From NCBI GenBank assembly GCA_011523515.1, contig WTGO01000017.1, positions 31,151 to 95,150 on the forward strand: a stretch of DNA of 64,000 nucleotides. The letters run 5' to 3'. Within the stretch, counting starts at the first letter, position 1. Every line of letters begins with the position of its first letter. The position numbers and the translations under genes were made by a program. This document shows, one piece after another, positions 51,745 to 60,390 of this stretch. The notes beneath the pieces were generated by a model, which was given only the letters and a program-made list of their open reading frames with translations, searched no databases and had not been told where the DNA came from. The stretch is from Chloroflexota bacterium (GTDB taxonomy: Bacteria > Chloroflexota > Anaerolineae > Aggregatilineales > Phototrophicaceae).

Positions 51745-53241
51745 ATGGAATTCTCTCTCTGGGCACAGCTGCCTTCAGTGTTGCCAGAGGTCGGCCTGAC
51801 TACACTGGCGATCGTCGTGCTCTTCGCGGACCTTTATGGTTCGGCGGTCACCCGCCGCAATGTCGTCACCATCTCCGCAGTCGGCATGGCTTTGCTTGCG
51901 CTCGTGCCCTTGATCTGGCTGCCCGATCCCGCGCTTTTCGAAAACGGAACGCTGCTTTGGGGTGGCATGATCAACTACGACCCGCTCTCACAGATTTTCA
52001 AAGTGATGCTGCTGCTGGCCGGCGCCGTAACCTGCTTGATGGCGGCGGGTGACAAGGGCGTTGGCGACAAGGGCGAATTCTATCTGATCGTTATCGTCGC
52101 CACGCTGGGCGGCCTCATGATGTCGAGCGCAAGCGACCTGATTCTGGTCTTTGTGGCGCTCGAGACCCTGTCAATCCCGCTCTACATGCTGGCCTGCTTC
52201 CGCCGCGGCGATTCGCGCTCGGCAGAAAGCGGCATGAAGTATTTCCTGTACGGCGCCTTCGCCTCGGCCATCATGCTCTTCGGTTTCAGCTTGCTCTACG
52301 GCTTCACCGGCACGACCAATCTGGGCGGCATCGCTGCTGCGCTTGGCGGCGGCATCGGCGACAGCGTCGTCGGCGTGATGACTGCGCTGGTGATGGTCGT
52401 GGTCGGCTTCGGTTTCAAGATAAGCGCCGTGCCTTTCCACTTCTGGACGCCCGATGTCTACGAAGGCGCGCCGACTCCGGTGACGGCATTTGTCAGTGTG
52501 TCCAGCAAGGCGGCCAGCTTTGCCCTGCTCTTGCGTTTTCTGACCGCGGCCTTTCCCGTTGAGCTGGTGGTTGGCGGCGTCATCATCCAGGATTTCTGGG
52601 TCAACCTGCTTATCGTGGTCTCGATCGTGAGCATGACCCTGGGCAACGTGGTGGCCTTGCGCCAAAGCAATATCAAGCGCCTGCTGGCTTATTCGTCGAT
52701 TGCGCAGGCCGGCTACACGCTGATCGGCGTGGCCGCGCTGCAAGGCGCGAACGACAGCCTGGCGGTCGCTTCGGTGTCCTTCTACATGTTCATGTATATC
52801 TTCACTAATCTGCTAGTTTTTGGCGGCGTCATCCTATTCATAACCGCTACCGATTCAGAGGAAATCAGCGACATGGCCGGTCTCAACCGGCGCAGTCCCT
52901 GGCTGGCGCTCTTTATCACCATCGGCCTGCTTTCGCTGGGCGGGATTCCGCCGGCGGCCGGATTTTTTGGCAAGTTCTTCCTCTTCCAAGCAGCGGTGAA
53001 CGCCAACCTGGTGGGCCTGGCGCTGATTGCGGTGACCAACGCCATAATCGCGCTTTATTACTATTTGGTGGTCATCAAGGTAATGTATGTCGATGTCGGC
53101 CCGGACGACGACAAGCCGATCGCGTTGCCGCGCTCGTATGGCTGGTCCCTGGGCATTACAGTGTTGGTCGTGATATTGCTGGGCACGATCGCCGTCACGC
53201 CGATTTACGAATGGGCCACATTGGGCGCAGCCGGTTTATGA
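51745..53241 (+). CDS. nuoN: NADH-quinone oxidoreductase subunit N (NuoN)
   Basis: Third type of antiporter-like complex I subunit, 498 residues. Conserved elements are LVFVALETLSIPLYMLACF (Glu), GFGFKISAVPFHFWTPDVYEGAPTPVTAFVSVSSKAASF (Lys residues in TM7 and TM8), KRLLAYSSIAQAGY and GGIPPAAGFFGKFFLF with the TM12 Lys. The ATG immediately follows the second nuoM stop (TAGATG), so translation is coupled. It is the last nuo gene here. Confidence 0.96.
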   Translation: MEFSLWAQLPSVLPEVGLTTLAIVVLFADLYGSAVTRRNVVTISAVGMALLALVPLIWLPDPALFENGTLLWGGMINYDPLSQIFKVMLLLAGAVTCLMAAGDKGVGDKGEFYLIVIVATLGGLMMSSASDLILVFVALETLSIPLYMLACFRRGDSRSAESGMKYFLYGAFASAIMLFGFSLLYGFTGTTNLGGIAAALGGGIGDSVVGVMTALVMVVVGFGFKISAVPFHFWTPDVYEGAPTPVTAFVSVSSKAASFALLLRFLTAAFPVELVVGGVIIQDFWVNLLIVVSIVSMTLGNVVALRQSNIKRLLAYSSIAQAGYTLIGVAALQGANDSLAVASVSFYMFMYIFTNLLVFGGVILFITATDSEEISDMAGLNRRSPWLALFITIGLLSLGGIPPAAGFFGKFFLFQAAVNANLVGLALIAVTNAIIALYYYLVVIKVMYVDVGPDDDKPIALPRSYGWSLGITVLVVILLGTIAVTPIYEWATLGAAGL

Positions 53242-53267
53242 TCGCGGTAGCTATGCGCAATCGTTTG

Positions 53268-53276
53268 TGATAAAAT
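53268..53276 (+). promoter_or_regulatory. extended -10 promoter element before the ATP synthase genes
   Basis: TGATAAAAT, an extended -10, in the 97-bp gap between nuoN and the AtpZ-like gene. It would start transcription about 55 nt before the ATG at 53339. The -35 position is poor. Confidence 0.4.
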
Positions 53277-53338
53277 TCTCGAAGTCTGTCCGCAGGACGG
53301 CCAGACCGCTGGTTTGTCGATGACAAGACGTGCAGTTT

Positions 53339-53608
53339 ATGAAAAGAAATAACAATCCCCTTTCAACATATGGATTGGTTGCGGGGGTTGTCGGGCAGGT
53401 CGGTTGTCTGGTCCTGCTGGTTATTCTTGGAACGATTTTGCTCGGCTTGGCTTTGGACGAAGCCTTGGGAACGCGCCCGACATTCATACTTGTGATGCTG
53501 CTGGTCAGCGTCCCCATGAATCTGGCGGTTCTATTCTTTTATACGCGTCACAAAGCCAGGCAATTGCAGGGCGCTGCCAGACAGAAGGAGGAAGATATAA
53601 GTGAATAG
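53339..53608 (+). CDS. AtpZ/AtpI-like small membrane protein
   Basis: An 89-residue protein with two membrane segments (GVVGQVGCLVLLVILGTILLGLALDEAL and FILVMLLVSVPMNLAVLFFYTRH) joined by a short loop, with charged ends. The layout and position right before atpB match the accessory AtpZ/AtpI proteins that help assemble the c-ring or take up Mg2+. Start ATG 53339; GTG 53330 possible. Its last codons overlap the atpB GTG and include the AAGGAGG ribosome site of atpB. Confidence 0.7.
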   Translation: MKRNNNPLSTYGLVAGVVGQVGCLVLLVILGTILLGLALDEALGTRPTFILVMLLVSVPMNLAVLFFYTRHKARQLQGAARQKEEDISE

Positions 53609-55031
53609 TTTTTGGAACGGAAAACGCCGTTTCGTCGCTTTACTCATGTTCCTGGGTGGTGTGTTCGTCGCGCTGCGCGTGCCACCGGTCATTCCCTTCA
53701 TCCAGCTGCCCGGCGAGAAATTTCCCGAGGGCTACAATATCCCGTTCCTGGATATCCGCTGGACGAACACGATGGTCGGCTCCGTCATCGTCTGGATTGT
53801 GCTGCTGCTATTCGTAGTCTACGTTGTACGGCGCCGGCCCAAAGATGGCAATGAGGCGCCGCCCGGCGGCTTCTACAACATGTTTGAAATGCTGTTCGAA
53901 GGTTTGATGGGCTTCGTCGGCGGGATCGCCGGCGGCCGTCACTTCCGCTTGATCTTCAACATGTTTATGACGATTTTCCTGGTTGTGCTGCTGGCCAACT
54001 GGATGGAGCTTGTGCCCGGCGTCGACACTATCGGTTTCATTCATCCTCACGTCAAAGAAAAATACGATGTTGAGAAGGATGAATACAAGGTCATCACGAC
54101 CGACGGTTACGAGATTTATCAGGGCTTCCTGGGAATCTCGTACGTCAATGGACAATGTGACTGGATCAGCCCGGCCGACGAAGCGACTGCCGACGAAGCG
54201 GCCCTGGTAGCGGCGGCAGCAGCCGCCAAAGCTGCCGAAATGGACATGAACCAGGACGCCGCCTATGCTCGCTATCAAGCAGAGCACGGCGACCACGGCG
54301 AGGGCGATGAAGCTGCCGGCGACGGCCATGGCGATGACTCGCGCGGCGACGCGACAGAGAGCGTCAATGCGGTTTCGGTGGCGCGGGAAGGTCCGTTGGC
54401 TGACCGTATGGCCGAGAAACAGGCGCGGCGCGATCGCGGCTGTTACACCGGCGTCAACCCCGTGCCCTGGCTGGAAGACGACCACTCCGATGACGACCAT
54501 GCGGACGATGGCGAGCACACCGACAAAAAGCACGGCATCCCGCTCCATCCCGACCCGAGCAGTGAAGAAGCGAAACTTGTGCCCTGGGTCGTCTTGCCCT
54601 TTGTCCGTGTGCCTTCCACCGATCTGAACATGACACTGTCAATCGCCTTGATCGCCTTCGTCATGATTCAGTACATCGGTTTCAAGGCGCTGGGTATCGG
54701 CTATCTGACCAAGTTCTTCAACTTCTCGACGCTCTTCAAATCGCCGCTGGGCGGGATTGACGTAGCGGTTGGCCTGCTGGAACTGATCGGCGACTTTGCC
54801 AAGATTTTGTCGTTCAGCTTCCGTCTTCTGGGGAATATCTTCGCCGGGTCGATCCTGTTATTCGTCATGAGCTTCCTTGTGCCGATCTTGCCCTGGCCCT
54901 TCTTCATCCTGGAGTTCTTCGTCGGTGTCATTCAGGCGCTGGTATTCGCCCTGTTGACGGCGATCTTCATGAATCTGGCGACGGTCAGCCATCATCACGA
55001 TGATGAACATGACCATGCCGAAGCCCACTAA
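53601..55031 (+). CDS. atpB: ATP synthase Fo subunit a with large soluble insertion
   Basis: Proton-channel subunit of ATP synthase. At 476 residues it is nearly twice the usual 240-280. The family core is present: membrane segments at about 10-28 and 58-78, then HFRLIFNMFMTIFLVVLLANWMELVP, and at the C-terminus AKILSFSFRLLGNIFAGSILL with the essential Arg408 and ALVFALLTAIFMNLATVSHHHDDEH. Residues about 145-335 form a hydrophilic insertion rich in Ala, Asp, His and Gly, with DDHSDDDHADDGEH-type runs. By position it should lie on the outer face between the second and third conserved helices. GTG start with strong AAGGAGG upstream. Confidence 0.93.
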   Translation: MNSFWNGKRRFVALLMFLGGVFVALRVPPVIPFIQLPGEKFPEGYNIPFLDIRWTNTMVGSVIVWIVLLLFVVYVVRRRPKDGNEAPPGGFYNMFEMLFEGLMGFVGGIAGGRHFRLIFNMFMTIFLVVLLANWMELVPGVDTIGFIHPHVKEKYDVEKDEYKVITTDGYEIYQGFLGISYVNGQCDWISPADEATADEAALVAAAAAAKAAEMDMNQDAAYARYQAEHGDHGEGDEAAGDGHGDDSRGDATESVNAVSVAREGPLADRMAEKQARRDRGCYTGVNPVPWLEDDHSDDDHADDGEHTDKKHGIPLHPDPSSEEAKLVPWVVLPFVRVPSTDLNMTLSIALIAFVMIQYIGFKALGIGYLTKFFNFSTLFKSPLGGIDVAVGLLELIGDFAKILSFSFRLLGNIFAGSILLFVMSFLVPILPWPFFILEFFVGVIQALVFALLTAIFMNLATVSHHHDDEHDHAEAH

Positions 55032-55062
55032 CCTAGTTTGAGCAAATCTGGAGGAAACATCA

Positions 55063-55305
55063 ATGGATCCACAATCAACGATTATCTTGGGCAAAGCGAT
55101 TGGCGCCGGCCTGGCCATGATCGGCGCTGCCGGTGGCGGAATCGGCATCGGCCTCGCGGTAGGCGGCGCGGTGCAAGCCATGGGCCGCAACCCGGATCAC
55201 ACGCCGACCATTCAGACCAACATGATTCTCGGCGTCGCCTTCGCGGAAGCTGTCGCCATCTACGCCCTCGTTGTCTCGCTGATTATCCTCTTCGTACTCA
55301 GTTAA
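55063..55305 (+). CDS. atpE: ATP synthase Fo subunit c
   Basis: An 80-residue hairpin that forms the rotor ring. The first helix has a Gly-rich GAAGGGIGIGLAVGGAV segment, the loop is GRNPDHTP and the second helix carries the ion-binding Glu62 in LGVAFAEAVAIYALVVSLI. The residue after Glu is Ala and the Na+-type Gln/Ser-Thr set is not seen, so protons are the likely ion. GGAGG lies 9 nt before the ATG. Confidence 0.97.
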   Translation: MDPQSTIILGKAIGAGLAMIGAAGGGIGIGLAVGGAVQAMGRNPDHTPTIQTNMILGVAFAEAVAIYALVVSLIILFVLS

Positions 55306-55334
55306 GCTGAGCTAGAGACTCACTGGAGGAAATG

Positions 55335-56045
55335 ATGAGCGTACTTGACAATCTGGGTATTAATCCCGGTTTGATGTTGATCTGGCTGATCGCCTTCATC
55401 GTGCTGTACACGGTGATGACGCGCTTCATCTATGATCCGCTGACCAACGTCCTGAACCAGCGCCGCAACCGAATCGCCAAAGGTCTGGAAGATGCGGCGG
55501 CGGCGGCGCGAGCCCGTGAAAACGCCGAAGCCGAAGCGGAAAAGATTCTGACGCAGGCGCGCGCCGAAGCGCAGAAAGTAATCGACGAGGCGCGCGGACG
55601 TGGCGAAGAAGTCGCCAATACGATCGAGCAGGATGCCCGCCAGGAAGCCGCCAAGATTCAATACGATGCGCAGAACGAAGCCGTGGCGATTCGCAATCAG
55701 GAATTAGGCAACTTGCGCGAACAGGTGCTGAATATCTCGGTAGCCGTCGCCAGCCGCATCCTGGATGAGAGCATCAGCAAGACCAAGCAGAAATCGCTGG
55801 TGAACAGCTTCATCGCTGATGTGCCCGAAGGCGCAACCGGTCTGAGCGGCAGCGTCGAAGTCGTCAGCGCCATGCCGCTAACGGCTGCCGAGCAGCAGAA
55901 AGTCCAAAGTTCAGTCGGCGCCGATGAAACTGAATTCACGGTGGATCCCTCGATTTTGGGCGGCTTGATCCTGCGCTGGTCCGGCGGCATGGTCGACGGC
56001 AGCGTCCGCTCGCAACTGAACGAATTGGCGCGCAGCCTGAATTAA
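55335..56045 (+). CDS. atpF: ATP synthase b subunit fused to the C-terminal half of delta
   Basis: A 236-residue stator protein. Residues 1-35 are a membrane anchor (INPGLMLIWLIAFIVLYTVMTRF) and about 35-165 a long Ala/Glu/Arg-rich coiled coil, as in subunit b. From about 175 it changes to GSVEVVSAMPLTAAEQQKVQSS...DPSILGGLILRWSGGMVDGSVRSQLNELARSLN, the C-terminal domain of subunit delta (OSCP). The N-terminal helical domain of delta, which binds the alpha subunits, is absent. ATG 55335 is 5 nt after GGAGG; ATG 55332 is just before. No atpA, atpG, atpD or atpC follows. Confidence 0.88.
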   Translation: MSVLDNLGINPGLMLIWLIAFIVLYTVMTRFIYDPLTNVLNQRRNRIAKGLEDAAAAARARENAEAEAEKILTQARAEAQKVIDEARGRGEEVANTIEQDARQEAAKIQYDAQNEAVAIRNQELGNLREQVLNISVAVASRILDESISKTKQKSLVNSFIADVPEGATGLSGSVEVVSAMPLTAAEQQKVQSSVGADETEFTVDPSILGGLILRWSGGMVDGSVRSQLNELARSLN

Positions 56046-56098
56046 CTGCCTGCTACAATTCAAGTCAATTTCTAGCGCGCTGGGTCTATTCCGGCGCG

Positions 56099-56126
56099 TT
56101 TGCATTTGTCACAGCCGCAGTAAAAT
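56099..56126 (+). promoter_or_regulatory. putative promoter of murE
   Basis: TTTGCA at 56099-56104, 16 bp, then TAAAAT at 56121-56126, in the 134-bp gap after atpF. TSS would be about 48 nt before the murE ATG. Confidence 0.4.
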
Positions 56127-56179
56127 GCTTGAATGAGTAAACTGATGCCTATAGCTTAGCGAGGCCCTAACGGGTCAAT

Positions 56180-57733
56180 ATGCCGACGACGCTAGACACG
56201 CTTCTTGCTGCCATTCCCGCCGATCGGATTGTATCGACACCTGGCGATCTGTCGATTGAGATTAAAGCTCCGGTTGTTGAGTCAAGCCAGGATGTTCAGC
56301 CGGGCGGCGTATTCGTCGCGCGGGCCGGGCACTCCACCGACGGCCATCGCTACATCCCCGATGCTATTGCAGCCGGCGCCGTCGTGATCATCGGCGAGCA
56401 AGAGCTGGCCGACCTGCCGGTTCCCTACGTACGCGTGAATAACGCGCAGCAGATTCTCGGACATTTGGCGGCGGCATATTACGGCAATCCCTCCCGCCAG
56501 CTCGTTGTCATCGGCGTCACCGGCACCGACGGCAAGACGACAACCTGTCACCTGCTGTACAGTATCCTGCAGCGGCAACCGGGCTTTCGCGTTGGGTATA
56601 TCAGTACGCTTTCGGCCGATTTCGGAGGCGAAGCAGCGCCGACCGGGCTGCACGTCACCACGCCCGGCGCCCCGCAAATTCAAGAGTACTTGGCGCGCAT
56701 GGTCGAGGCCGGGGTCACTCACTGCATTTTGGAGATGACCAGCCACGGTCTGGCGCAGGGTCGCCTCAACGGCGTTGACATTGATGCCGCTGTTCTGACC
56801 AACGTGACGCACGAACATCTCGATTTCCACGGCAGTTGGGAAGACTACCGTTCCGCGAAAGCGATCATGTTCAGTATGCTGCAAAATGCCTGGCGCAAAC
56901 CATCTATAGACAAGGTCTCGATTATTAACGCTGATGACCCATCGGCCGCCTATTTCGCCGCGATTCCCGCTGACCGTGTCATCACTTACAGTCTCGAAAG
57001 ATTGTCTGATTACCGCGCTTCTGCGATTGATCACAGTCCCTCAGCGACGTCTTTCGTTGTCGCTGGACAGCAAATCGAAATGAATCTGCCCGGGGAATTC
57101 AACGTTTCCAATGCCTTGGCGGCGTTTTGCGCGGCCAGAGCGCTGGGCGTGGATTGGGAAAGCGTCCATCAAGGGCTTTCCGAAGTTTCGCTGGTGTCTG
57201 GGCGTATGGAAATGATCGATGAGGGTCAGAACTTCATCGCCATGGTCGACTTCGCGCACACGCCAAACGCGCTGAAGCGGGCGCTGCAGGCGGGCCGGCA
57301 GATGCTTCAACCCGGCAAACGACTGATCGCGGTGTTCGGCAGCGCCGGCTTGCGGGACGTCGCCAAGCGCCGACTCATGGCGGAGACGGCGGCCGACCTG
57401 GCTGATGTTACTATCTTGACCGCGGAAGACCCGCGGACTGAGTCGCTGGCTGGCATCCTGGAGATGATGGCGGCCGGCTGCAAAGCGAAGGGTGGGGTCG
57501 AGGGCCAGACATTCGTGCGAGTGCCCGACCGCGGCCAAGCGATCTACTACGCTTGCCAACTGGCTGGGGAAGGCGACTTGGTGATGGCTTGCGGCAAGGG
57601 GCACGAGCAGAGCATGTGCTTTGGCACAATCGAGCATCCCTGGGACGACCGCGCGGCCATGCGCGCCGCCTTGCGTGGTACGCCGCTGGCGACGCTGCCT
57701 ACGGCCGGAACGGGCGTCCATGCGCCGGATTGA
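56180..57733 (+). CDS. murE: UDP-N-acetylmuramoyl-tripeptide synthetase MurE
   Basis: Adds the third stem-peptide residue to UDP-MurNAc-L-Ala-D-Glu. The 517-residue product has the N-terminal domain (SSQDVQPGGVFVARAG), the ATP loop VIGVTGTDGKTTTCHLLY near residue 112, EMTSHGLAQGRLNGV and THEHLDFHGS, then the C-terminal MVDFAHTPNALKRAL and AEDPRTESLAGIL. The EDPR sequence sits where DAP-adding enzymes have DNPR, weakly suggesting meso-DAP; this should be treated cautiously. It lies outside the dcw cluster, next to polysaccharide genes. The next gene starts within its last codons. Confidence 0.93.
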   Translation: MPTTLDTLLAAIPADRIVSTPGDLSIEIKAPVVESSQDVQPGGVFVARAGHSTDGHRYIPDAIAAGAVVIIGEQELADLPVPYVRVNNAQQILGHLAAAYYGNPSRQLVVIGVTGTDGKTTTCHLLYSILQRQPGFRVGYISTLSADFGGEAAPTGLHVTTPGAPQIQEYLARMVEAGVTHCILEMTSHGLAQGRLNGVDIDAAVLTNVTHEHLDFHGSWEDYRSAKAIMFSMLQNAWRKPSIDKVSIINADDPSAAYFAAIPADRVITYSLERLSDYRASAIDHSPSATSFVVAGQQIEMNLPGEFNVSNALAAFCAARALGVDWESVHQGLSEVSLVSGRMEMIDEGQNFIAMVDFAHTPNALKRALQAGRQMLQPGKRLIAVFGSAGLRDVAKRRLMAETAADLADVTILTAEDPRTESLAGILEMMAAGCKAKGGVEGQTFVRVPDRGQAIYYACQLAGEGDLVMACGKGHEQSMCFGTIEHPWDDRAAMRAALRGTPLATLPTAGTGVHAPD

Positions 57734-59414
57734 TTGGCTGGCCGTTACCCTGCTGCTGCTTTTCGCCGTCGGGCTGCGCATCATCGGCATCAGCCACGGT
57801 CAGCTGGCTGCGGCGCATTTCCCTTCTTACGCGCCCTTTGGCATGACGCACGAGGCTATGCCAATCCAGCCGGACGAATTTCTCAGCGTCTCCATCCCAG
57901 TCAATATGCTTTTGCGGGATCGGCTGAACCCGGGCTTCTTTAACTACCCCTCCTTTATCATCAACAGCAACTATGCGCTGCTGCGGCTGACCGGCGCCGC
58001 GGATGGCTGGTCGCTGTCGCAGCGCGAGGGCTACAACTTGCGCGCCTATGCGGACTTTTCGCTCTATGTATTCTCGCGGATGTACTCTGTCTTCGGCAGT
58101 ATGATCACGGTCGCTTGCGCCTACGCCATATCCAGAATCGTTGCCGGGCGCTATGCGGCAATATGCGCCGGACTATTGGTGACGGTTTCTTACACATTGG
58201 TGCAGCACGCGCACTATATAAAACCGGCTTCATTGGCTACCGGCTGGATGATGCTGGCGGCCTGGGCTTGCGTTGCTTCGCTGGCTGCGCGCCGCGAGCG
58301 TAAGCGCAGCCGGATGTACTTGGCCGCGGCTATTTTCGCGGGGCTGGCGGCCACGACGCGTTATAACGCGGCCGCCGTGGCAATCGTTGTATTTCTGACA
58401 GGATTGGTCCTGCTTTATCACCATCCGTCTCAGCGCGCCTTGCGAACAATGGTCCTGTCCTGGCTGCTGATTCCGCTGGTGTTTGTCGCCTGCTCGCCCT
58501 ATGTCTTGCGGGATTTCGAAAGCTTTTGGCGCGACTTCAGCACTATCGTCGCACAGTACAACGTCCCGGGTCAGGTCGCCGATTATTTCTTGGTCGACCA
58601 TTGGACGGGATTCGGTTATCTGTGGCTGTACATTGGCATATTCTCGCTGGGAGCGCCGGCGCTGATCGCAGCGGTTTTGTCGTTGGTCGCCGCCTGGCAA
58701 GCGCGCGAATCCCGGTTCTTGGCGCGGAATCTGGCCGGGCTGCTTGTGCTATTGCTAGCGCCCATGATATTGGCTTACGCGCTGGTGGTCATGCGTACGA
58801 TCCGCCCGGGGCACACGGACCACATGCTCTTGCCGATACTGCCCTTTATTGCTGTCTTGGCGGCCGTCGGCGCCGACTGGATTGCACGCAAACTTCCGGC
58901 GCCAACGCGAATCGCAATGCCTGCCGTGGCGCTGATCTTGATCATCCAGCCGCTGATCATGTCGGTGCAAGTCGTGGAGATGTTCAGTCAGCCGGACACC
59001 AGACAGGTCATGCTGCAGTGGATCCACGACCACATTCCTCGCGGCTCGAGCTTCTTTCTCAACGGGTCCGCAAATGTGCCGCTTGACGCGCAATACTATC
59101 CCAACATATCGCAGCTTGAGCGCTACGCCAGCGATTTGCCGAGCGGCGAAGACTTTGACTATATGATTTATTCGGACGCCCTGGCCTTCGATATTTTGCG
59201 GACGCCTGCCATAGTCCCGGCGCGGGTCATCGAGCGGCAGCGGGAGTACCTGCGCAATTTAGACTCGATGTATCCGCGCCTGGCCGAGATCAGCCGACCT
59301 GCTTGGACCGGATCCGACGCGATGATGAATATGGCGCCGTATTGGCACAATCCGACACTGATCCTCTATTGTCTCAAGCCTGCGCTGTGTGAGAGCCAAA
59401 CCTGGCTCCGCTGA
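57720..59414 (+). CDS. GT-C fold glycosyltransferase (GT39/PMT-like)
   Basis: A 564-residue membrane protein with about 10-12 segments and a short C-terminal soluble part. The first external loop carries PDEF (residues 51-54) after MTHEAMPIQ, matching the acidic catalytic motif of GT-C enzymes such as GT39 mannosyltransferases, which use polyprenyl-phosphate sugars. The start ATG 57720 overlaps the murE stop. It lies in a block with a GT2 enzyme and a polyprenyl-phosphate sugar transferase, so it probably glycosylates a surface polymer or protein. Confidence 0.75.
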   Translation: MRRIDWLAVTLLLLFAVGLRIIGISHGQLAAAHFPSYAPFGMTHEAMPIQPDEFLSVSIPVNMLLRDRLNPGFFNYPSFIINSNYALLRLTGAADGWSLSQREGYNLRAYADFSLYVFSRMYSVFGSMITVACAYAISRIVAGRYAAICAGLLVTVSYTLVQHAHYIKPASLATGWMMLAAWACVASLAARRERKRSRMYLAAAIFAGLAATTRYNAAAVAIVVFLTGLVLLYHHPSQRALRTMVLSWLLIPLVFVACSPYVLRDFESFWRDFSTIVAQYNVPGQVADYFLVDHWTGFGYLWLYIGIFSLGAPALIAAVLSLVAAWQARESRFLARNLAGLLVLLLAPMILAYALVVMRTIRPGHTDHMLLPILPFIAVLAAVGADWIARKLPAPTRIAMPAVALILIIQPLIMSVQVVEMFSQPDTRQVMLQWIHDHIPRGSSFFLNGSANVPLDAQYYPNISQLERYASDLPSGEDFDYMIYSDALAFDILRTPAIVPARVIERQREYLRNLDSMYPRLAEISRPAWTGSDAMMNMAPYWHNPTLILYCLKPALCESQTWLR

Positions 59415-59446
59415 ACAATTCGGCAGAAATTCCGGCGGCGCTTTTG

Positions 59447-59455
59447 TGGTAAAAT
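59447..59455 (+). promoter_or_regulatory. extended -10 promoter element of the GT2 gene
   Basis: TGGTAAAAT, an extended -10, 30 bp before the GTG start at 59485. The -35 region is A/T-rich (AAATTC) without a good match. Confidence 0.4.
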
Positions 59456-59484
59456 CGTGACTAGGCAACGTTTTCGAGGGGAAT

Positions 59485-60390
59485 GTGCGCGATCTCGGCA
59501 TCGTCATCGTCAACTGGAATACACGCGAGTTTTTGCGCCGCTGCCTGGAAACGCTTGCGGCCAGCCGAGGTATAGACGGTTTCCGCACCGTCGTCGTGGA
59601 CAATGCCTCAAATGACGGCAGCGCCGACATGGTGCGGCGGCAATTCCCCCAGGTTGAAGTCATCGTAAATGCCGCAAACATCGGTTATCCACGCGCGAAC
59701 AATGTCGGTTTGCGCCATCTGGGATTTCATGCCGCCGGCGATGTGGCTGAATCTGCGCCGCGCTTTGCGCTCCTGCTCAATCCGGATACCGAACTGCCGC
59801 ACGACGCCCTGTCTCAGATGGTTGAATTCATGGATTCGCGCCCGGAAATCGGTGTGGCCGGCCCGAAGCTAGTGCTTGAAGATGGCAGTCTGGACAGAGC
59901 CTGTCGGCGCGGCTTCCCGACACCATTGGTCAGCTTTTATCACTATTCCGGATTGGCCAGACTGTTTCCGCGTAATAGACATTTCGGACGCTATAACATG
60001 ACCTTCGCCGACGAGGACGCCGAGCTGGAAGTGGATTCGGTCGTCGGCGCTTACATGCAGGTGCGCAAAGAGGCGATCGCGCGCGTCGGCCTGCTGGACG
60101 AAGCCTTCTTTATGTATGGCGAAGATATTGATTGGGCCTTCCGAATTAAAGAAGCTGGCTACAAGGTCTGGTACCATCCCGCCGTGACGGTTCATCATTT
60201 TAAGCGGGCGGCCAGCCGCAAGAACCCCAAGGCGCAATTCGAATTCTGGCGCGCCATGTTAATCTTTTATCGCAAGCATTTTCGGCGGACGACGTTTTTC
60301 CCGATTCATTTGTTGATTCTGATCGCGCTCCTGTTCAAGGGGGGTCCCGGCTTATGGCAAGAGATTCGCAATCCGGAAGCTACACCATAG
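59485..60390 (+). CDS. GT2-family glycosyltransferase (rhamnosyltransferase-like)
   Basis: A 301-residue GT-A enzyme. The nucleotide-binding start is IVIVNWNTREFLRRCLETL, then VVVDNASNDGSADMV, a DxD-type LLLNPDTELPHDAL near residue 95 and the acceptor-site motif FFMYGEDIDWAFRIKEAGYKVWYHPAVTVHH (ED...W) near residue 205. The pattern matches rhamnosyltransferase-like proteins that build cell-surface glycans. GTG start with GAGGGGAA just upstream. Its last 37 nt overlap the following gene. Confidence 0.88.
   Translation: MRDLGIVIVNWNTREFLRRCLETLAASRGIDGFRTVVVDNASNDGSADMVRRQFPQVEVIVNAANIGYPRANNVGLRHLGFHAAGDVAESAPRFALLLNPDTELPHDALSQMVEFMDSRPEIGVAGPKLVLEDGSLDRACRRGFPTPLVSFYHYSGLARLFPRNRHFGRYNMTFADEDAELEVDSVVGAYMQVRKEAIARVGLLDEAFFMYGEDIDWAFRIKEAGYKVWYHPAVTVHHFKRAASRKNPKAQFEFWRAMLIFYRKHFRRTTFFPIHLLILIALLFKGGPGLWQEIRNPEATP

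Noticed and set aside
54030..54610. Intein or inserted independent gene within atpB
   Set aside because: No intein splice-junction residues (Cys/Ser start, HN end) or endonuclease motifs; the segment is low-complexity and acidic/His-rich and joins smoothly to helices.
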